Shown: positions 7,319 to 12,665 of the stretch, piece after piece | Layout: every line of letters starts with the position of its first letter | How positions within the stretch are numbered: position 1 is the first letter of the stretch | Assembly (NCBI GenBank): GCA_934432885.1 | Contig: CAKRYY010000047.1 | Span: 1 to 15,838, forward strand | DNA length: 15,838 bases | Reading direction: 5' to 3' | From: an uncultured Lachnospiraceae bacterium | GTDB lineage: Bacteria > Bacillota > Clostridia > Lachnospirales > Lachnospiraceae | Notes under the pieces: model-generated | What the model saw: only the letters and a program-made list of their open reading frames with translations | What the model was told of the DNA's origin: nothing | Databases searched by the model: none | Translations under genes and position numbers: made by a program

Positions 7319-7981
7319 ATGACACCAAGAATTACATTTGAACATGCGCTGGAGGAATTAAAGGCTGCGCTGGAAGAAATGGGAGGACAGGTGGAAAGCA
7401 CCTATGACAGACTTTTTCTTGCGATTGGCGCAGGCGATAAGAATACCGTCAGAAATATTCTGCGGGAGGACCGCACGATTAACGATATGGAAAAAAGCAT
7501 AGAATCCAGATGCTTATCCCTTATTACGAGACAGCAGCCGATTGCAAGGGACCTTCGTGTTATTTCGGCAACGCTGAAAATCGTGACGGACTTGGAGCGT
7601 GCAGGCGACCATGTCGCAGATATTGCAGAACTGGCGCTGCGGTTTGAAAATACGGATATTTTTAAATATTCTACGCATCTGGCTGCGATGGCGGATGCCG
7701 CAAAGGAACAGATTCATGCCGCTGTTACCTGCTTTTTGGAGCGTGACATGGAGGCTGCGGAAGAAGTCATAAAGGGAGACGATATTATTGATGACCTTTT
7801 CAATAAAGTGAAAATGGACATTATCCGCTATCTCAGGGAGGGTCAGTTCCCGGCGGATGAATGTATCGACATTATGATGATTGCAAAATATCTTGAAAAA
7901 ATCGGCGACCATGCAAACAACATCGCCGAGTGGGAGCGGTTTCAGGAAACCGGAAACATGCAGGATACCAGACTGCTTTAA
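7319..7981 (+). CDS. phoU: PhoU phosphate signalling protein
   Basis: PhoU is a 220-residue peripheral cytoplasmic protein that couples Pst transport to Pho regulon signalling and prevents excessive phosphate uptake. It starts at ATG 7319, 6 nt after GGAGGAGG. It consists of two PhoU three-helix repeats, each with the metal-binding E/DxxxD signature: DLERAGDHVADIAE (91-104) and YLEKIGDHANNIAE (191-204). Length and spacing are typical. It is last in the pst operon, the usual position. Its TAA (7979-7981) overlaps the stop of the convergent dehydrogenase gene, so no separate terminator can lie between them. No phoR or phoB homologue is present in the window. Confidence 0.96.
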   Translation: MTPRITFEHALEELKAALEEMGGQVESTYDRLFLAIGAGDKNTVRNILREDRTINDMEKSIESRCLSLITRQQPIARDLRVISATLKIVTDLERAGDHVADIAELALRFENTDIFKYSTHLAAMADAAKEQIHAAVTCFLERDMEAAEEVIKGDDIIDDLFNKVKMDIIRYLREGQFPADECIDIMMIAKYLEKIGDHANNIAEWERFQETGNMQDTRLL

Positions 7982-8697
7982 ATCCAGCCGCCATCCATTG
8001 TGATAACCTGTCCCGTCAGGTAGGTGGGTGCAGAGGCAAGCTGCAAAAGAAGCACCGCTGCTTCCTCGCAGCTTCCAATGCGGCAGGCAGGAATCTCATC
8101 AATCAGGGCATTTTTCTCTTCTTCGGAAAAGCAGCGGTTCATATCCGTATCAATCATACCGAAGCTGACAGTATTGACCTGGATATTACTCGGAGCAAGC
8201 TCTTTGGCAAGCGCTCTGGTAAAGGCATTTACGCCGCCCTTTGAGGCGGAATAGGCACATTCCATAGAGGCACCCACACTGCCCCATACGGAAGATACAT
8301 TAAGGATGCGCCCCTGCTTTCTGGAAAGCATAAGCGGGATGGCGCATTTTGCTGTGTAAAAGCAGGAATCCAGATTGGTATGGAGCACAGCCTCCCATTC
8401 TGCAACCGTCATATCCTGAAGCAGTCCGATATAGGAAACTCCCGCATTGTTAATCAGCACATCTAAGCTCTTAATTTCAGAAAAAAGTAAGGCAACGTCT
8501 TCATAACGGCTCATATCGCAGGTAAAGATACGGCAGGAAATGTCATACTGCACGGTAAGCTCTTCCTGAAGCGCTTTGAGCTTATCAAAGGAATGAAGAC
8601 AGGTCAGGTACAGGTCATAGCCATTTTTGGCAAATTCTTTGGCGCAGGCATTGCCGATACCTCTGGAAGCGCCGGTAATCAGGACTGATTTTCGCAT
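7978..8697 (-). CDS. SDR family oxidoreductase (FabG/YmfI-like)
   Basis: This 239-residue NAD(P)-dependent short-chain dehydrogenase has all classical SDR elements. These are the cofactor motif TGASRGIG (8-15), NNAG (83-86), N108, catalytic S135/S136, Y149xxxK153 (YSASK) and the C-terminal YLTGQVITMDGGW. The sequence resembles the Firmicutes subgroup that includes the EF-P 5-aminopentanone reductase YmfI and FabG-type ketoreductases, but the substrate cannot be fixed from sequence. I prefer ATG 8697 because it gives the family start MRKSVLITGA and has a purine-rich stretch just upstream. TTG 8721 is an alternative adding eight residues. It is convergent with phoU and divergent from trxB. EF-P itself is not nearby. 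Confidence 0.9.
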   Translation of the reverse strand: MRKSVLITGASRGIGNACAKEFAKNGYDLYLTCLHSFDKLKALQEELTVQYDISCRIFTCDMSRYEDVALLFSEIKSLDVLINNAGVSYIGLLQDMTVAEWEAVLHTNLDSCFYTAKCAIPLMLSRKQGRILNVSSVWGSVGASMECAYSASKGGVNAFTRALAKELAPSNIQVNTVSFGMIDTDMNRCFSEEEKNALIDEIPACRIGSCEEAAVLLLQLASAPTYLTGQVITMDGGWI

Positions 8698-8738
8698 GGA
8701 ATTCTTCTTTCTTTCAGACAAATTTTGATACTCTCTTC

Positions 8739-8769
8739 ATAATAGTAAAGAAAGTGAAAAAAAAAAACA
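8739..8769 (-). promoter_or_regulatory. Probable promoter of the SDR gene
   Basis: On the minus strand TATTAT lies at 8744-8739, giving a start of transcription near 8732 and a leader of about 35 nt to ATG 8697. The -35 is poor: a TTG leads into a run of ten T (8769-8757) at a 17-19 nt spacing. If this -10 is right, the alternative TTG start at 8721 would have only about 11 nt of leader, which supports ATG 8697. Confidence 0.4.
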
Positions 8770-8807
8770 AGCATCTTTATTTTTTAGCTGTTTTTTTCGC
8801 TTCAAAA

Positions 8808-8820
8808 CGGTTATGATAAC
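8808..8820. promoter_or_regulatory. Operator-like inverted repeat overlapping a putative trxB -10
   Basis: GGTTAT-G-ATAACC is a perfect 13-nt inverted repeat. It contains TATGAT (8811-8816), the best -10 candidate for trxB, 7 nt before the Shine-Dalgarno. The matching -35 (around TGTTTT, 8788) is weak. Such an overlap fits a repressor site, but no regulator can be named. The leader would be only about 20 nt long. Confidence 0.35.
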
Positions 8821-8839
8821 CACAATGGAGGAAATAAAA

Positions 8840-9769
8840 ATGCTTGATATGATTATTATAGGGTCGGGACCTGCAGGACTTACGGCAGCCATTTATGCAG
8901 CGCGCGCAGGACTTAGCGCCCTTGTTATGGAAAAAGCGCCCATGAGCGGCGGGCAGATTACCAATACGGAGCGGGTGGACAATTATCCCGGGCTGTATGG
9001 AATCGGCGGCTTTGAGATGGGAATGAAATTCAGAGAGCATGCAGAGGAAATGCAGGCGCAGTTCACAGAAGCAGAAGCATTGTCGATAGCAAAACACGAG
9101 GATTTCTTTACGGTTGCAACAAAAGAGCAGACGTATGAAGCAAAAACCATTATTCTTGCAGGAGGCACGACCTATGCGCAGCTTAACGTGGAGGGCGAGG
9201 CGCAGTGGAAGGGACGCGGCGTATCCTACTGTGCGACCTGTGACGGTGCCTTTTTCAGAAACAGGACAACTGCGGTGGTCGGCGGCGGCGACGTAGCGGT
9301 AAGCGATGCGCTTTTCCTTTCCAAGATGTGCAGCAGGGTTTATGTCATTCACAGACGGGATAGCCTGCGCGCTGCGGAAAGCTTACAGAAAAAATTATTT
9401 TCACTGCCAAATGTGGAAGTGCTCTGGGACAGCGAAGTGAAAAAAATTGCAGGGAGCGACCATCTGGAGCAGATACAGATTGTCAACAAAAAGACAGGAG
9501 AGGAAACGGCGCTTTCAGTGGACGGCGTTTTTGTTGCAGTCGGAATCAGACCGCAGTCGGAGGCATTTGCGGATTTGGTAAAAACAGATGAAAATGGATA
9601 TTTTGTAGCGGGTGAGGATTGCCGCACCAATATAGAGGGGATTTATGCGGTGGGGGACATTCGTACTAAAAAACTCCGGCAGGTAATCACTGCGGCTGCG
9701 GATGGAGCCAATGCTGTTGCGAGCGCAAGAGACTATCTTTTTAAGAGGACAAATTCACAAGAACAGTAA
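8840..9769 (+). CDS. trxB: Thioredoxin-disulfide reductase (TrxB-type flavoprotein)
   Basis: The product is a 309-residue cytoplasmic FAD/NADPH enzyme that reduces thioredoxin. The start is ATG 8840 with GGAGGA at 8827-8832. An upstream in-frame ATG at 8813 has no such site. The FAD motif is GSGPAG (8-13), the redox-active disulfide is C131-A-T-C134 in YCATCDGAFF, and the NADPH motif is GGGDVA (148-153). The C-terminal FAD contact GIYAVGDIRTKKLRQVITAAADGA is intact. All residues needed for the reaction are present and length is normal. No thioredoxin gene is adjacent, so the partner (Trx or a related protein) is not known from context. It is transcribed divergently from the SDR gene. Confidence 0.93.
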   Translation: MLDMIIIGSGPAGLTAAIYAARAGLSALVMEKAPMSGGQITNTERVDNYPGLYGIGGFEMGMKFREHAEEMQAQFTEAEALSIAKHEDFFTVATKEQTYEAKTIILAGGTTYAQLNVEGEAQWKGRGVSYCATCDGAFFRNRTTAVVGGGDVAVSDALFLSKMCSRVYVIHRRDSLRAAESLQKKLFSLPNVEVLWDSEVKKIAGSDHLEQIQIVNKKTGEETALSVDGVFVAVGIRPQSEAFADLVKTDENGYFVAGEDCRTNIEGIYAVGDIRTKKLRQVITAAADGANAVASARDYLFKRTNSQEQ

Positions 9770-9781
9770 TATATTGCAAAG

Positions 9782-9823
9782 AAAAGCAGGGTGCATCAAA
9801 TATGTGTGTATCCTGCTTTTTTT
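9782..9823 (+). terminator. Rho-independent terminator of trxB
   Basis: AAAAGCAGG (9782-9790) pairs with CCTGCTTTT (9812-9820) around a 21-nt loop, and the T run continues to 9823. It begins 13 nt after the trxB stop. Confidence 0.85.
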
Positions 9824-9868
9824 CAGGAAAATCAAGGCTTTCCAAGTATTGGAAACGGTTCTTTGGTG

Positions 9869-9897
9869 TTGACAAGCAGGAATAAGAATGTTATATT
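9869..9897 (+). promoter_or_regulatory. Near-consensus sigma-A promoter of the NlpC/P60 gene
   Basis: TTGACA (9869-9874), a 17-nt spacer and TATATT (9892-9897) form an almost ideal housekeeping promoter. Transcription should start near 9904, leaving a leader of about 96 nt before ATG 10000. Confidence 0.88.
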
Positions 9898-9903
9898 AGG
9901 TAA

Positions 9904-9984
9904 AGAATTTAATAATTCTGTAACATATTTAATATCTTACTTAATATATTAGAAAAGGTAAAAAGAGTTTGCTTGCAAACTTTT
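9904..9984 (+). promoter_or_regulatory. Structured 5' leader of the NlpC/P60 gene
   Basis: The leader holds two hairpins. AGAATT-TAAT-AATTCT (9904-9919) sits at the expected transcript 5' end. AAGAGTTTGC-TT-GCAAACTTTT (about 9963-9983) ends six bases before the Shine-Dalgarno GGAGGA (9990-9995). The second stem is about 10 bp and closely matches the terminator-like hairpin at 3536-3555. A 5'-terminal stem may protect the mRNA and the second could modulate ribosome access; both are inferences. No known riboswitch motif is apparent. Confidence 0.55.
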
Positions 9985-9999
9985 ACATTGGAGGAACGT

Positions 10000-11466
10000 A
10001 TGACACATAAAAACATAAGATTAGCTGCATATATGCTGACGGGTGTTGTGACATTTACGTCTTTTTCCATTCCGGCAGAGGCAACGAGCGTATCCTCAAT
10101 GCTTCCGGCGGCTGGACTTGCACTCACAATGGAAGAAGGAAGCGCTCAGGAGGAGGTAAAGGCTTCCACAAAGAGCATGGCGGAAAGCAAGGAACAGGCA
10201 AAGAAAGAGATTCTTTCCAAATCCTTTAAAAAGGAAATCGGCGCTGCGGACATGAAAGAGTCTGAAAGCGATAGCAAAAATACTCTGGAGACAGAGATTG
10301 ATACAGAAAAGGAAACCAAGGATAAAAAGGATACGTCACTTCTGATTGAGGAAGGCGTAAAGAAAGAAAACGCTTCCAAGACAGAGGATGCCAAAGCGGA
10401 CGACCAGAAGGAGACAGAGGAAAAGGCTGACGCTGCAAAGGAGACAGAGGCTGTAACAGAAGAGACAAAGGAAGAGGAGCAGCTTACCAAGGAAGAGAAA
10501 GAATTTTCCAAGCTGGTTATCGCAAAGGTAAATGATTATGTCAATGTAAGAAGCATGCCGAGCGAGGAAGGCGAGATTGTCGGAAAGCTGTATGATAAAT
10601 CTGTAGGCGATTTCATAAAAGAAGAAAACGGCTGGTATAAGATTACTTCCGGTAATGTAACTGGTTATGTAAAGGCTGAGTATTGTGTAACCGGCAAGGA
10701 GGCAATTGAGCTGGCAAAGAAGGTCGGCACCAGAGTAGCGACTGTTACAACGACAACGCTTAAGGTAAGAGAGGGCGAAGGAACGGATTCACCGGTACTC
10801 GGACTGGTACCGATTGATGAAGAACTGTCAGTTGTAGAAGAGCTTGACGGATGGGTTAAGGTTGATATTGAGGAAGGCTACGGCTATGTATCCTCTGAGT
10901 TTGTTTCCCTTCGTACTGATTTTGTAAAGGCAGAATCCAAAGCGGAAGAAGCTGCAAGATTAAAGAAGGAAGAAGAAGCCAGAGAAGCGGCAAAGAAAGC
11001 TGCAAAGAAGGCAGAAGAAAAGATTGCAAAGGAAAAGGCTTCCGCTGCTGCAAGCGCAAATGAAAGTGCAGCGAGCGCAGAGCAGCCGGCTTCACAGGCC
11101 CCTGTTATAAGCAGTGGGAGCGGCGCAGGAAGTGCGGTTGTGGATTATGCCATGCAGTTCGTCGGCAATCCTTATGTGTATGGCGGCACCAGCCTTACGA
11201 ATGGTGCAGACTGCTCCGGTTTCGTTATGAGCGTATATAAGAACTTTGGCGTATCGCTGCCGCACTCTTCATCGGCTGACAGAAGTCAGGGCTATGATGT
11301 AGGTGGTCTTGCAAATGCACAACCAGGTGACCTCGTATGCTATTCCGGTCATGTAGGTATCTACGCTGGAAATGGTCAGATTGTTCATGCAAGTACCAGC
11401 AAGACAGGAATTATTGTTTCCAACGCAAATTATCGTAACGTTCTTGCGGTTAGAAGAATTTTCTAG
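10000..11466 (+). CDS. Secreted SH3b-SH3b-NlpC/P60 peptidoglycan hydrolase
   Basis: The product is a 488-residue cell-wall hydrolase, probably a gamma-D-glutamyl-diamino-acid endopeptidase acting outside the membrane. It starts at ATG 10000 with GGAGGA at 9990-9995. A signal peptide covers about 1-27 (ending AEA). Residues 47-170 are a highly charged Lys/Glu linker. Bacterial SH3 domain 1 spans about 172-232 (YVNVRSMPSEEGEIVGKL ... GWYKI ... GYVKAEY) and SH3 domain 2 about 244-305 (TLKVREGEGTDSPVLGLV ... GWVKV ... GYVSSEF). A Lys/Glu/Ala coiled-coil stretch (308-350) and a Ser/Ala linker lead to the NlpC/P60 domain (about 375-488), with Cys405 in ADCSGF, His451 in GHVGIYAG and His463 in IVHAS. 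The catalytic triad is complete. It is a single-gene unit with its own promoter and terminator. Confidence 0.95.
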   Translation: MTHKNIRLAAYMLTGVVTFTSFSIPAEATSVSSMLPAAGLALTMEEGSAQEEVKASTKSMAESKEQAKKEILSKSFKKEIGAADMKESESDSKNTLETEIDTEKETKDKKDTSLLIEEGVKKENASKTEDAKADDQKETEEKADAAKETEAVTEETKEEEQLTKEEKEFSKLVIAKVNDYVNVRSMPSEEGEIVGKLYDKSVGDFIKEENGWYKITSGNVTGYVKAEYCVTGKEAIELAKKVGTRVATVTTTTLKVREGEGTDSPVLGLVPIDEELSVVEELDGWVKVDIEEGYGYVSSEFVSLRTDFVKAESKAEEAARLKKEEEAREAAKKAAKKAEEKIAKEKASAAASANESAASAEQPASQAPVISSGSGAGSAVVDYAMQFVGNPYVYGGTSLTNGADCSGFVMSVYKNFGVSLPHSSSADRSQGYDVGGLANAQPGDLVCYSGHVGIYAGNGQIVHASTSKTGIIVSNANYRNVLAVRRIF

Positions 11467-11493
11467 TAAAAACAATTGTTGATAACAGACAGT

Positions 11494-11526
11494 AAAAGGC
11501 TTTCGGGAATTTCCGAAAGCCTTTTT
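11494..11526 (+). terminator. Rho-independent terminator of the NlpC/P60 gene
   Basis: AAAAGGCTTTCGG (11494-11506) pairs perfectly with CCGAAAGCCTTTT (11513-11525) around GAATTT, followed by T. The A-run/T-run symmetry means it could also work on the minus strand. Confidence 0.93.
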
Positions 11527-11701
11527 GGTTTCATCCAAAGCTACCACGAAAAGAAAATGTTTTTTGTAAAATTTCTGACTTTATAAAATCTTAAGAATCA
11601 TCTTGACAAAAGCAGAATTATACAGGATGCACAAAGAGCAAAATCAAAAAACAAAAATGAGCAGAAGGAACAGGATGCGGATAAGGTGTGGCGCAAAAAA
11701 G
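11527..11701. other. AT-rich intergenic stretch without a recognisable gene
   Basis: Between the terminator and the DnaA-box cluster I see no credible coding frame. TTGACA occurs at 11604 but has no -10 at a workable distance. On the minus strand a TATAAT (11621-11616) is preceded by a poor -35, with nothing to transcribe that I can recognise. Confidence 0.5.
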
Positions 11702-11771
11702 TTATCCACATTGAAAAATGCGCAAAATGCGTAAAATTGACTTATACACCAAATTATCCACATTATCCACA
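11702..11771 (+). promoter_or_regulatory. Cluster of DnaA boxes
   Basis: Three perfect TTATCCACA boxes lie at 11702-11710, 11754-11762 and 11763-11771, all in one orientation, with the last two directly abutting. A near match, TTATACACC, is at 11742-11750. The tract is followed by A-rich DNA (11772-11800). This is the strict DnaA consensus, and three perfect copies in 70 bp are not expected by chance. No dnaA, dnaN or rpmH is in the window, so this is either a displaced origin or a non-origin DnaA-binding cluster of the kind known in Bacillus subtilis. Box identity is seen; function is inferred. Confidence 0.8.
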
Positions 11772-11921
11772 GAAAAGATAAAGCAAAAAAAGAAAAAATG
11801 ACGCGATGCAAAAAACGTCCGTTTTGTTTATTTGTCCTAAAAATAGAAAAAGCAATTCCCAAATCATAAAAAATAAAATGAAGAAACATTCTTTAAAGTA
11901 GACAGACAATTCGCTTTCGTA
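11772..11921. other. A/T-rich tract between the DnaA boxes and the hpf promoter
   Basis: The tract is A-rich (for example 11784-11799) with one short inverted repeat, AAAACG-TC-CGTTTT (11812-11825). It contains no gene that I can support. If the boxes serve as an origin, this would be the natural place for strand opening. Confidence 0.4.
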
Positions 11922-11950
11922 TTGCAAAAATCCCCTCAATTTGCTACAAT
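11922..11950 (+). promoter_or_regulatory. Sigma-A promoter of hpf
   Basis: TTGCAA (11922-11927), a 17-nt spacer and TACAAT (11945-11950) give a good housekeeping promoter with a start near 11957. The leader of about 96 nt contains two possible hairpins: GCCGCT/AGCGGC (11967-11972 with 11984-11989) and GCGCAT-ATA-ATGCGC (12002-12016 with a 3-nt loop). Neither is followed by a T run. Confidence 0.8.
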
Positions 11951-12052
11951 GTTTCTATAGCAATAAGCCGCTAAAAAAGGGAAAGCGGCGGAAAATCTGA
12001 TGCGCATATAATGCGCGGTGATGCTATAAATAAAGGAAAAGGGGTTGGCGAT

Positions 12053-12580
12053 ATGAAAATTACAATCAGCGGAAAAAACATTGACGTAACTGAAGGCTTA
12101 AAAACTGCTGTACAGGATAAACTGGGGAAACTGGAAAAATATTTCACACCGGAGACGGAGGTGCTGGTTACTCTCAGCGTAGAAAAGGACAGGCAGAAGA
12201 TTGAGGTTACAATTCCGGTTAAAGGAAACATCATCCGTTCCGAGCAGGTAAGCAGTGATATGTACGTTTCCATCGACCTTGTAGAAGAAGTCATCGAGCG
12301 CCAGTTGAAAAAATACAAAAATAAGCTTGTCGGACAGAAGCAGGCGTCCAATTTCTTCAAGCAGGAATATCTTGAAAAGGATTATATGGATGAAGAAGAG
12401 GTTCGTATCATCCGTACCAAGAAATTTGACATCAAGCCGATGTATCCTGAAGATGCATGTGTACAGATGGAGCTTTTAGGACATAACTTCTATGTATTCT
12501 GCAATGCAGAGACCGATCAGGTAAATGTTGTATACAAGAGAAAAGGAAACACCTATGGGCTGATTGAGCCTGAATTATAA
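12053..12580 (+). CDS. hpf: Long-form ribosome hibernation-promoting factor (HPF)
   Basis: HPF binds the 30S decoding region in starved or stationary cells and, in its long form, pairs 70S ribosomes into inactive 100S dimers. This 175-residue protein shows both parts. The N-terminal S30AE domain (about 1-95) begins MKITISGKNIDVTEGLK and includes KLGKLEKYF and VSSDMYVSIDLVEEVIERQL. A linker follows (96-116). The C-terminal dimerisation domain (117-175) contains RTKKFDIKPMYPEDACVQMELLGHNFYVF, ending in VVYKRKGNTYGLIEPEL. ATG 12053 has GGGG at 12041-12044 and gives the conserved N-terminus. An in-frame ATG at 12011 lies in a hairpin and adds a non-conserved extension. Length is typical of the long form. 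It has its own promoter and terminator. Confidence 0.95.
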   Translation: MKITISGKNIDVTEGLKTAVQDKLGKLEKYFTPETEVLVTLSVEKDRQKIEVTIPVKGNIIRSEQVSSDMYVSIDLVEEVIERQLKKYKNKLVGQKQASNFFKQEYLEKDYMDEEEVRIIRTKKFDIKPMYPEDACVQMELLGHNFYVFCNAETDQVNVVYKRKGNTYGLIEPEL

Positions 12581-12603
12581 TATCCGGGTAGTTATGAAGA
12601 TGC

Positions 12604-12647
12604 AAAAAGGCTATGGAAAAGCAAAAGGCTTTGTCATAGCCTTTTTT
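12604..12647 (+). terminator. Rho-independent terminator between hpf and the hybrid kinase
   Basis: AAAAAGGCTATG (12604-12615) pairs with CATAGCCTTTTT (12635-12646), with an inner AAAGC/GCTTT stem, followed by a T run ending at 12647. Only 4 nt separate the T run from the AAGGAG of the kinase gene (12652-12657). Confidence 0.9.
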
Positions 12648-12665
12648 ATATAAGGAGTACATAAG

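Noticed and set aside
9904..9984. c-di-AMP (ydaO-type) or other riboswitch before the NlpC/P60 gene
   Set aside because: The leader of about 96 nt is too short and lacks recognisable conserved motifs; only simple hairpins are seen.
9973..9999. TTG start extending the NlpC/P60 protein by nine residues
   Set aside because: TTG 9973 lies inside the leader hairpin without a Shine-Dalgarno, while ATG 10000 has GGAGGA and opens a proper signal peptide.
11644..11889. 81-codon hydrophobic minus-strand frame over the DnaA boxes
   Set aside because: It has no ribosome binding site. The Phe/Ile/Trp-rich product is what AT-rich DNA and reversed DnaA boxes give by chance.
12011..12052. Upstream ATG for hpf
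   Set aside because: It falls in a hairpin without a Shine-Dalgarno and adds residues not found in HPF proteins.
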